The notes under the pieces were generated by a model. That model was not told where the DNA came from, did no database searches, and saw only the letters and a list, made by a program, of their open reading frames with translations. From an uncultured Eubacteriales bacterium (GTDB lineage Bacteria > Bacillota > Clostridia > Oscillospirales > Oscillospiraceae), in NCBI GenBank assembly GCA_900549475.1, contig UROF01000013.1, positions 1 to 63,442 of the forward strand: 63,442 bases of DNA, written 5' to 3'. A program made the translations under genes and the position numbers. Below, piece by piece: positions 15,185 through 22,536 of this stretch (position 1 is its first letter; every line of letters begins with the position of its first letter).

Positions 15185-16756
15185 ATGGTAATCTATTTTT
15201 TCAAACGATTTTTTCGCGGATGTATCTCCGTTGTGATCGCGGTAGGTCTTATCATGCTGATGGTGTTCTCCTGGCTGGACGACACGCTGATCTTCGCTGA
15301 GGATGAGCAGTACATCAAGCTTACCAACAACCAAAAGACCCTCTATATGTACCAGATGTGGGAGGAGTACGGCTATCTGGATTACGTTTCCTACAACGAC
15401 TACATCAATGAACTGGTAAATGAGGGGCAGATAGAAGAGGACTTCCGCCAGTCCATTGCCACCATTGGCCGCACGGCTGACGAGGACAGTGAGGCGGTGG
15501 CGGAATATGTCCAGGAGTTTACAGAGTATTATGAGTCCAAAGGCTATACCGTTGTCCGCCTGGATGCGGTGATGGCCTCCAAGACCAGGATCGCTACCGG
15601 CGGTTCCCAGTCACTTTTCGCATATCAGGACAAGCCCTTGCTGTCCCGGCTGGCCTCGTTTTTCGGAGGGATTCTGGCCTTCGACAATATCCACTATGTG
15701 GAGGAAGATGTGGGAGAGCGGGGACTGACCTTTACCCTGTATGACCCGGCTTATGGCGGAGAGAAGTTTTCACCAGCCATCATGGGTAATGGAACACTGC
15801 ACAAGTACCTGCTGTACTTTGACAACACGTTCCCATACCTCCACCAGAATTTTGTAAAGATCCAGCTGGGAACCTCTTACAGCGTCAACAAGGGTGTGGA
15901 TGCCTTTGATACGATGATCCAGCCCCAGGGCAACTATGTGAAATCTACGACCTATTATCCCACCGGCTATGTGGCGGAAAGTGCGGATAATCTTCACACC
16001 GCCACCTATCTGGCCGGTTCCCGGGATCTGAACCTGGTATATGCGGATCTGTATACCGATGACTATACCAACGTGTCCCTGGTAAAGGACAGCGGTTCCC
16101 GGATCTCCTACTCTTTTGTGGTCAGTATCATCGCTTCGGCCCTGGCATACCTGATCGGTCTGCCTCTGGGCATCCTCATGGCCAAGAAAAAGGATACCTG
16201 GGTGGATCAGCTGGGCAACGCCTATATCGTGTTCATCATGGCAGTGCCGGGCCTTGCCTATATGCTGATGCTGAAGGCTATCGGCAACAAGCTGGGCTTG
16301 CCCACTACGTTCTCCCTGGATAATCCTACCGCTGCCATGTACATTATGCCTATCGTGTCCATGGTGCTGTCTGCTATTGCCGGCGAGATGAAGTGGATGC
16401 GGCGGTACATGGTGGATCAGATGAACTCCGACTATGTAAAATTTGCCCGGTCGGAAGGCCTCAGTGAGGGAGAGATCTTTACCAAACACATCTTCAAGAA
16501 CGCGGCGATCCCCATTGTCCATGGTGTACCCGGCGCCATTATCGGAGCCCTTTCCGGCGCTATCATCATGGAGCAGGTCTACACCATCCCTGGCGTGGGC
16601 GGCCTGCTGGTCCAGGCCATCGGTGCTTACGACAACGCGGTGATCGTAGGTGTGGCGCTGTTCTATGGTATCCTGTTCATCATATCCGCCATTATGGGCG
16701 ACATCCTGATGGCGGTTATGGACCCGCGGATCTCCTATACATCCAAGGCGAGGTGA
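15185..16756 (+). CDS. oligopeptide ABC transporter permease (OppB-like) with large external domain
   Basis: The 523-residue permease is much longer than usual OppB (about 310). After one N-terminal helix (residues 10-30) comes about 260 hydrophilic residues that should face outside, then five helices (from about residue 310) with the EAA motif DYVKFARSEGLSEGEIFTKHIFKNAAIP. Family membership rests on that C-terminal part (GLPLGILMAKKKDTW, GALSGAIIMEQVYTIPGVGGLL). It is followed after six bases by the OppC-like gene. Confidence 0.9.
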   Translation: MVIYFFKRFFRGCISVVIAVGLIMLMVFSWLDDTLIFAEDEQYIKLTNNQKTLYMYQMWEEYGYLDYVSYNDYINELVNEGQIEEDFRQSIATIGRTADEDSEAVAEYVQEFTEYYESKGYTVVRLDAVMASKTRIATGGSQSLFAYQDKPLLSRLASFFGGILAFDNIHYVEEDVGERGLTFTLYDPAYGGEKFSPAIMGNGTLHKYLLYFDNTFPYLHQNFVKIQLGTSYSVNKGVDAFDTMIQPQGNYVKSTTYYPTGYVAESADNLHTATYLAGSRDLNLVYADLYTDDYTNVSLVKDSGSRISYSFVVSIIASALAYLIGLPLGILMAKKKDTWVDQLGNAYIVFIMAVPGLAYMLMLKAIGNKLGLPTTFSLDNPTAAMYIMPIVSMVLSAIAGEMKWMRRYMVDQMNSDYVKFARSEGLSEGEIFTKHIFKNAAIPIVHGVPGAIIGALSGAIIMEQVYTIPGVGGLLVQAIGAYDNAVIVGVALFYGILFIISAIMGDILMAVMDPRISYTSKAR

Positions 16757-16762
16757 CGGAAG

Positions 16763-17749
16763 ATGACGGAGACGAAAGAAAGATTGATCAGTCTGGCGGA
16801 TACCGGACTTACAGACGATGAGCTCTTCACCCGGATACCTCAGGATGAGGCGGCGGTGGAAAAGATCACGGCGCCTCGCTATTCCTACTGGCATTCGGTG
16901 TTCCGCGTGTTTTTCCGCAAAAAGGCAAACATCATCATCCTGCTTCTGTTTGCTGTGATCATTGTCTTTACCTATATCTATCCATTGATCAACGGCTTTG
17001 ACCGGTACGGCAACCTGATGGATGCCGATACCAAGCATCTGACTCCGGCGGCGGCTATCGAGAAGTTCGGCTTCAGCATCCGCTGGATCTTTGGCACCGG
17101 AGCATCGGGTCAGTCCACCTTTGATTCCATGTGGTACGGCGCCCGGATCTCCCTGTCTCTGGCGTTCCTCTGCGCGGTGATCAACTTCTCTATCGGTATC
17201 GTGGTGGGCGCTGTCTGGGGATTTTCCAAAAAGGTGGATCTGATCATGAACGAGATCCGCAACGTGGTGGGCAACGTGCCCGGCACCCTGATCATTTCCG
17301 TGTGGGTCCTGGTATTCTCCCCCAGCTTTTTTACGCTGGTGTTTGCCATGTGTGTCACCGGATGGATCGGCGTGGCCTACTCTCTGCGGACCCAGGTCAT
17401 TATTATCCGCGACCGCGAGTACAATCTGGCATCCAAATGCCTGGGATCTTCCACGCTGCGCATTGCGGTAAAAAACATTCTGCCCTTCATGATCTCCTTT
17501 ATCGTCACGATTTTGGCAACGCAGATCCCGGCCTATATCGCCTCTGAGGCGTTCCTCAGCTATATCGGCCTGGGTATTGCCGATACCACCTTGGGCAAGA
17601 TCATCTATAATGCCCAGAGCGCCATGGTGACGCCGGGCTGGGGCTGGGAATTCTGGTGCCCGGTGATGCTCTCCGCCTTTATTTCGATCGTGCTGTTTCT
17701 GATCGGTCAGAGCCTGGGCGACGCCGCGGACCCGCGGACGCATATGTAG
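16763..17749 (+). CDS. oligopeptide ABC transporter permease (OppC-like)
   Basis: The 328-residue second permease has about 55 N-terminal cytoplasmic residues, a first helix (NIIILLLFAVIIVFTYIY), a periplasmic loop, then five helices with the EAA motif REYNLASKCLGSSTLRIAVKNILP and the ending SLGDAADPRTHM typical of OppC/DppC (…DPR.R). It sits between the OppB-like and OppD-like genes, so the subunits surely form one heterodimeric channel. Confidence 0.92.
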   Translation: MTETKERLISLADTGLTDDELFTRIPQDEAAVEKITAPRYSYWHSVFRVFFRKKANIIILLLFAVIIVFTYIYPLINGFDRYGNLMDADTKHLTPAAAIEKFGFSIRWIFGTGASGQSTFDSMWYGARISLSLAFLCAVINFSIGIVVGAVWGFSKKVDLIMNEIRNVVGNVPGTLIISVWVLVFSPSFFTLVFAMCVTGWIGVAYSLRTQVIIIRDREYNLASKCLGSSTLRIAVKNILPFMISFIVTILATQIPAYIASEAFLSYIGLGIADTTLGKIIYNAQSAMVTPGWGWEFWCPVMLSAFISIVLFLIGQSLGDAADPRTHM

Positions 17750-17762
17750 GGGGACTTGCACT

Positions 17763-19511
17763 GTGGAGGAAAAGAAAGTACTGTTATCTGTCAAAAACTT
17801 ATCCGTAAAGTTCCGTGTCCGGGGCAGAACGCTGACGGCGATCCGCAACGTATCCCTGGATATTTACGAGGATGAGTCCATTGCTATCGTTGGCGAATCC
17901 GGCTGCGGCAAATCCGTACTGACCAAGACCTTTGCCGGAATGCTGGATAACAACGGTTATATCGATGAGGGAGATATTTTCTTTCACGATACAGAATTTA
18001 TCGATACTGTGGCCAGTGTGAATCCTGTGGCGCTCCGGCTGATGGCCAGGTTTGAGCGTAGGCTCAACACTTATTCCAAGCTGGAACTGGGAGCGGACAC
18101 CTACCGGGAGATCCTGGCTATGGAAAAGGAGAAGCGGGAGCGTCAGACGCTGAATGAAGCGGACGCGGCGGCCTTTGAAGCAGAGAGGAAAGAGCTGATT
18201 TTCCAGCGGACAGAGGTCCACAATTTCAAGCAGACCCTGGACAGTGCCCGAGAAAAAGATAAGATCCGGGAGGCGGCCCGCACCATTGCGGAGTATGATG
18301 CCAAGCTTAAAGCGCTGGAAGACCGTAAGAAGGCCACCATCCGGGAGCATACCAGAAAAACAAAGGGCGACACGGCCTACAACCGGGAATATGCCCGGAA
18401 GATGGCCCAGCTGCAGGCCCAGTACAAGCGACAGTGTGAGGGGGAGATCTCCCAGGCTACCAGAGAGCGCAATAAGATCCTGGCGAAGGAGATCTATCTT
18501 TCCCTGAGCCGCTATCCCTCCGCCCGGCGGGTAAAGCTGCTGCGGCAGCTGTTCACCGCCATGCGTAAGGCCATGAAGCTGGGGGGGGATCTCAATGACG
18601 AGTCCCAGCGCAACAGCGTGTTCCATCACGCCATGTTCCGGGTCCAGTATCTGGATGAGACGCCCACTACTCTCCACGGATTGTCCGTGCTGAATCTGGC
18701 CAAGACCTCCTGTGTCAGCGACTGGACCCAGGTCCGCGGCCGGAAGATCGCTACCATCTTCCAGGACCCCATGACCTCCCTGAGTCCTATCATGACCATC
18801 GGAAAGCAGATCACCTCTGTCATCATGAAGCACCAGCACGTCTCGGAGCTGGAGGCCCGCAAGCGGGCCATCGTGCTGATGAAAAAGGTGGGTATCCCTA
18901 ATGCGGAGAACCGGTTTGACGATTACCCCTTTCAGTACTCCGGCGGTATGCGCCAGCGGATCGTCATTGCCATCGCGCTGTCCTGCCGGCCTAAGATCCT
19001 AATCTGTGATGAGCCGACTACGGCGCTGGATGTTACCATTCAGGCCCAGATCATCAAGCTCATCAAAGATCTCCAGAAGGAGTTCCATTATACCATCGTG
19101 TTTATCACTCACGACCTGGGGATCGTGGCCAATGTGGCAGACCGGGTGGCGGTGCTCTACGCCGGGCAGATCATTGAGATCGGCAAGGTGGAGGAGATAT
19201 TCTATGATCCCCGCCACCCCTATACCTGGGCGCTGCTGTCCTCCCTGCCGCAGCTGATGGAGCGGAATATGAAGCTCTATTCCATCGCGGGCACGCCGCC
19301 GTCTCTGTACAATCGGATCGTGGGAGATGCCTTTGCCCCGCGGAATCCGTACTGCCTCAAGGTGGATACTCTCAAGGAGCCGCCCATGTTCCAGGTGAGC
19401 GATACCCACTATGCCAAAACATGGCTCCTTGATCCCCGGGCGCCAAAGGTGGAAAAGCCCGAGATCATCCGCGATATCCATGGGACACTGATGAAAGTAT
19501 TCAACATATAA
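17763..19511 (+). CDS. oligopeptide ABC transporter ATPase (OppD-like) with coiled-coil insertion
   Basis: This ATPase is 582 residues, against about 330-350 for OppD. Walker A (GESGCGKS) is near residue 40, but the Q-loop FQDPMTSLSP comes only at about residue 333, because about 230 charged residues rich in Lys, Arg and Glu, likely coiled coil, are inserted between them. The signature (YSGGMRQR), Walker B (ILICDEPTTALD), switch histidine (ITHD) and the OppD C-terminal region (AGTPPSLYNRI, with CLK) follow normally. Start is GTG at 17763 after an AGGGGGA site. Confidence 0.9.
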   Translation: MEEKKVLLSVKNLSVKFRVRGRTLTAIRNVSLDIYEDESIAIVGESGCGKSVLTKTFAGMLDNNGYIDEGDIFFHDTEFIDTVASVNPVALRLMARFERRLNTYSKLELGADTYREILAMEKEKRERQTLNEADAAAFEAERKELIFQRTEVHNFKQTLDSAREKDKIREAARTIAEYDAKLKALEDRKKATIREHTRKTKGDTAYNREYARKMAQLQAQYKRQCEGEISQATRERNKILAKEIYLSLSRYPSARRVKLLRQLFTAMRKAMKLGGDLNDESQRNSVFHHAMFRVQYLDETPTTLHGLSVLNLAKTSCVSDWTQVRGRKIATIFQDPMTSLSPIMTIGKQITSVIMKHQHVSELEARKRAIVLMKKVGIPNAENRFDDYPFQYSGGMRQRIVIAIALSCRPKILICDEPTTALDVTIQAQIIKLIKDLQKEFHYTIVFITHDLGIVANVADRVAVLYAGQIIEIGKVEEIFYDPRHPYTWALLSSLPQLMERNMKLYSIAGTPPSLYNRIVGDAFAPRNPYCLKVDTLKEPPMFQVSDTHYAKTWLLDPRAPKVEKPEIIRDIHGTLMKVFNI

Positions 19512-19526
19512 GGGGGGGGGACTGCT

Positions 19527-20840
19527 ATGGGTAAAGAGAGAAATAGTATGGTTCTGGATGCCAGTGCCGCCCACTTCCCCGAGCATGGCCCCATGGCCCC
19601 CAACGGGAAAGAGATCCTGCTTTCCCTCAAGCATGTGGATATCAATTTCGGCAAAGGGGACAATTTGGTCCGGGCCGTCAAGGATGCCACCTTCGATGTG
19701 TATAAGGGAGAGACCTTCTCTCTGGTAGGTGAATCCGGGTCCGGTAAGACCACCATCGGCCGGGCTATCATCCGGGCCAACACCTGTTCCAATGGCGAGA
19801 TCCTGTATAAAGGTGTCCGCATTTCCGGTAAAATTCCTCACAGCCTGGACCGGGAGGTGATCCGGAACATCCAGATGGTGTTCCAGGACCCTGCGGCGTC
19901 TCTGAATGAGCGGGCCACGGTGGAGTATATCATCTCTGAGGGCCTGTATAACTTTCACCTCTATAAAAATGAGGCTGACCGGGTTCGTAAGGTGGAAAAG
20001 ATCATTGAGGATGTGGGCCTCCTGCCGGAACACCTGACCCGGTACCCCCATGAGTTCTCCGGCGGCCAGCGCCAGCGGGTGGGCCTGGCTCGTGCCATGG
20101 TCATGGAACCTGAATTTGTGGTGGCGGATGAGCCGATCTCAGCCCTGGATGTCTCCATCCGTGCCCAAATCCTCAACCTGATGAACAAGTTCAAGGAGGA
20201 ACGCAATACCACCCACCTTTTTATCGCCCACGACCTGTCCATCGTCCGGTATATTTCTGACCGCATCGGGGTGATCTATAAGGGGCAGATCGTAGAGATC
20301 GCTACCTCTGAGGAACTGTTCAACTATCCGCTGCACCCGTATACCCGTTCCCTGATCTCCGCTATTCCGCTGCCTGATCCGCGGCTGGAGAAAAACAAGG
20401 TGCTGTTTACCTACGATCCGTCGGTCCACGACTACAGTGACGGGGAGGAACCGGCCCTTACGCTGATCGGTCACGATCACTATGTGTTCGGCAACAGCCG
20501 GGAGATCGCGGAGTATCAGGCGCTGCGGGAGAAGAATGTACCGCTGAAAACGCTCTCCATTGTAGGCGTGAACACAGATGCCGACGAAAGCAAGGAGGAG
20601 GAATCGCTGGCTACCAGCGAGGTGATCCTGGACCAGCCGATCCACGACACAGGCAACGCCTTGTATGTGATCTTGTCCTTCCTGCTCCCCATTTTCGGAT
20701 TGATAGCGGCGTACATTTTCCTTAAGCACAATTACATCCAGAATTTCAAAGCGTGCCGGAAGGGGGCGGTGGCAGCCTTTGTCTGTATTGGCGCATTGCT
20801 GCTGCTTCTGGGATTGCTGATGCTGATATCGGTTGTGTAA
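19527..20840 (+). CDS. oligopeptide ABC transporter ATPase (OppF-like) with C-terminal membrane helices
   Basis: The 437-residue product has a normal OppF core (Walker A GESGSGKTT, Q-loop FQDPAASLNE, signature FSGGQRQR, Walker B FVVADEPISALD, AHDLSIVRYISDR) and the family C-terminal segment HPYTRSLISAIPLPDP. After a charged linker, the last 60 residues contain two strongly hydrophobic segments (LYVILSFLLPIFGLIAAYIF and the final helix LLLLLGLLMLISVV). A membrane-anchored OppF is unusual. Its last codons overlap the start region of the next gene. Confidence 0.9.
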   Translation: MGKERNSMVLDASAAHFPEHGPMAPNGKEILLSLKHVDINFGKGDNLVRAVKDATFDVYKGETFSLVGESGSGKTTIGRAIIRANTCSNGEILYKGVRISGKIPHSLDREVIRNIQMVFQDPAASLNERATVEYIISEGLYNFHLYKNEADRVRKVEKIIEDVGLLPEHLTRYPHEFSGGQRQRVGLARAMVMEPEFVVADEPISALDVSIRAQILNLMNKFKEERNTTHLFIAHDLSIVRYISDRIGVIYKGQIVEIATSEELFNYPLHPYTRSLISAIPLPDPRLEKNKVLFTYDPSVHDYSDGEEPALTLIGHDHYVFGNSREIAEYQALREKNVPLKTLSIVGVNTDADESKEEESLATSEVILDQPIHDTGNALYVILSFLLPIFGLIAAYIFLKHNYIQNFKACRKGAVAAFVCIGALLLLLGLLMLISVV

Positions 20841-20841
20841 G

Positions 20842-22035
20842 ATGAAGAGATCGGCAAGCAACGACCGCCCCACATGGGAGCGCATCACCCGGATCGAGCT
20901 GCCTACGGGACAGGTAAAGCTCCGCGTGGTAGTACTCATTCTCCTGATTCTGATCGCCGTTATTTCTATGGGATATGGGGTCAATGCCCTGCTTACCACA
21001 GAACCGGGTATTCAGGAGATCACCGTGCTCAGCGGTGAAATGAACTGTGGAGATGAGTTTACCTTCTACTACGATCTTGGCGGAGGGGACATTTCCGCCA
21101 CCGAGGAGCAGAAGGCCCTGCGAACGCTGTATTCCCAGACGGCCACGGATGCGCTCCGCCTGTTCAGCGCGGACGCCGCCTTTGAGGGCTGTCAGAACCT
21201 GTGGGATATCAACCACCGGGTGAATGAGACGGTGGTGGTAAGCGGGGCATTGTATGAGGCGCTGTCCCTGCTGGAAAACAGTGGTACCCGTTATCACTAC
21301 CTTGGCCCGGTGTACGAGATATACCAGGCATTGTTTCTTTCCTCCGATGACAGTGAAGCGGCGGAGTATGATCCCTATCTCAATGAAGAGCTGAAAAGCT
21401 TCTTTGCGGAAACGGCAGTATTTGTCAACGACCCCGAAGCGGTGGAACTGGAGCTGCTGGGAGAAAATACGGTACGGCTGCAGGTGTCGGAGGACTATCT
21501 CCGTTTTGCGGAGGAAAATGAGATCACCCGTTTTGTGGATCTGTTCTGGATGAAGAACGCTTTTATAGCCGACTATATGGCAGAGATACTCATAGAGGCG
21601 GGGTATACCCGTGGAACGCTGATGAGCGTTGACGGATTTATCCGCAGTTTGGGAGAGGTCCCGGGAGCGGAGTTTACCTTTACCCTGTCCCATCGGGAAG
21701 GCAACGTCATATCGGAAATGGCTGTGCTGCCCTTTTCTCAGGCGGTAAATATGGTGTATCTCCACGACTATCCGCTGGGGGGAGGAAACTACTATGTCCG
21801 GGAGGATGGTACGATTCGCTCACCTTTTGTGGATACAGCGGACGGCCTCTGCAAGAGCGCTCTGCCGGAGCTGGCAGCCTGGTCCTCATCCCGGTCCTGC
21901 GGGGAGATCCTGCTGGAGATCGCGCCGCTGTATATAGCGGACACTCTGGATGATAAGGCCCTGGCATCTTTGGACGGCATCGAGGCCTGTTACTGCGAAG
22001 GGCAGACAGTGCGGTATACTGCTGAGGAGAGATGA
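20842..22035 (+). CDS. membrane-anchored ApbE-like protein, probably non-catalytic
   Basis: The 397-residue product has one N-terminal helix (about residues 28-50) and an exported domain. I see the layout of ApbE flavin transferases: LWDINHRVNETVVVSGALYEAL resembles the SEISRIN-VSPE region, VDLFWMKNAFIADYMAEIL the IDLGGIAKGYAAD helix, and DGFIRSLGE the NLGGNIRALG strand. The glycines and the HxxDP/Asp-Thr metal and FAD residues are absent, so transferase activity is unlikely. The start ATG is one base after the oppF stop, so it belongs to the opp operon. Homology is my reading by eye, without alignment. Confidence 0.55.
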   Translation: MKRSASNDRPTWERITRIELPTGQVKLRVVVLILLILIAVISMGYGVNALLTTEPGIQEITVLSGEMNCGDEFTFYYDLGGGDISATEEQKALRTLYSQTATDALRLFSADAAFEGCQNLWDINHRVNETVVVSGALYEALSLLENSGTRYHYLGPVYEIYQALFLSSDDSEAAEYDPYLNEELKSFFAETAVFVNDPEAVELELLGENTVRLQVSEDYLRFAEENEITRFVDLFWMKNAFIADYMAEILIEAGYTRGTLMSVDGFIRSLGEVPGAEFTFTLSHREGNVISEMAVLPFSQAVNMVYLHDYPLGGGNYYVREDGTIRSPFVDTADGLCKSALPELAAWSSSRSCGEILLEIAPLYIADTLDDKALASLDGIEACYCEGQTVRYTAEER

Positions 22036-22366
22036 CCTGGTATGGCGTGCATCCCCATAGGCGGGAGAGGTGCTGTTGCTCTTAATACGACTGTGGGAAA
22101 TAAATCCATTCACGTCTTGTCAAGAAAGTTTTTCCCTCTGCAGCTGTGGCAGAGAGGAGCACGGCCGCCTGCCAGGAAACGATAAGAACGTTGGGCGGCA
22201 GTATTTGTTATTTTCATGCGATACAGTGCCGGCTGGCCCCAGATCTCTGGGGCCGTTGGCATGTGCTGCCGGAGAACAGGCAGGGACTAGCTGAAACAGA
22301 TAGGCAGCGTGGTCAAGCCTTGGCTTTTTCCTTGAAAAAGCAGGTGAAAATTCTCTGTAGAAGGTA
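22036..22366. other. intergenic region before copA promoter, no gene seen
   Basis: About 330 bases after the opp operon without a convincing ORF or ribosome site; short frames here lack family features. No strong terminator hairpin was found by eye, so it is unclear where opp transcripts end. Confidence 0.5.
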
Positions 22367-22396
22367 TTGACAAATACCTTATGGGGGGTATATTAT
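22367..22396 (+). promoter_or_regulatory. copA: promoter of copA
   Basis: TTGACA (22367-22372) with TATATT (22389, spacing 16) or TATTAT (22391, spacing 18). The sequence from -35 to -10 is nearly that of the csoR promoter. It implies a leader of about 130 bases before copA. Confidence 0.78.
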
Positions 22397-22417
22397 ACAC
22401 ATACCCCCATAAGGTAT
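22374..22417. promoter_or_regulatory. twin CsoR-type operator boxes at copA
   Basis: Box 1 (22374-22391, ATACCTTATGGGGGGTAT) and box 2 (22401-22417, ATACCCCCATAAGGTAT) are each palindromic (ATACC...GGTAT) and are also inverted copies of one another, apart from one extra G. They flank and overlap the -10 as at csoR, and the same repressor should control both loci. Confidence 0.82.
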
Positions 22418-22536
22418 ATTAAAGCCATACATATAGCAGCACATACCTGAGAGAGGGATCGCAGACCCCTAGAGAAATCAATCATAAAATCAAGCTGAGA
22501 GAAGAAAACAAGAGCCGGACATTTAGGAGGGTATTC

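Noticed and set aside
15770..17848. 692-residue minus-strand ORF opposite the opp permeases
   Set aside because: Antisense shadow; composition rich in His, Gln and Arg and no recognisable domain, while the plus strand encodes clear OppB/OppC proteins.
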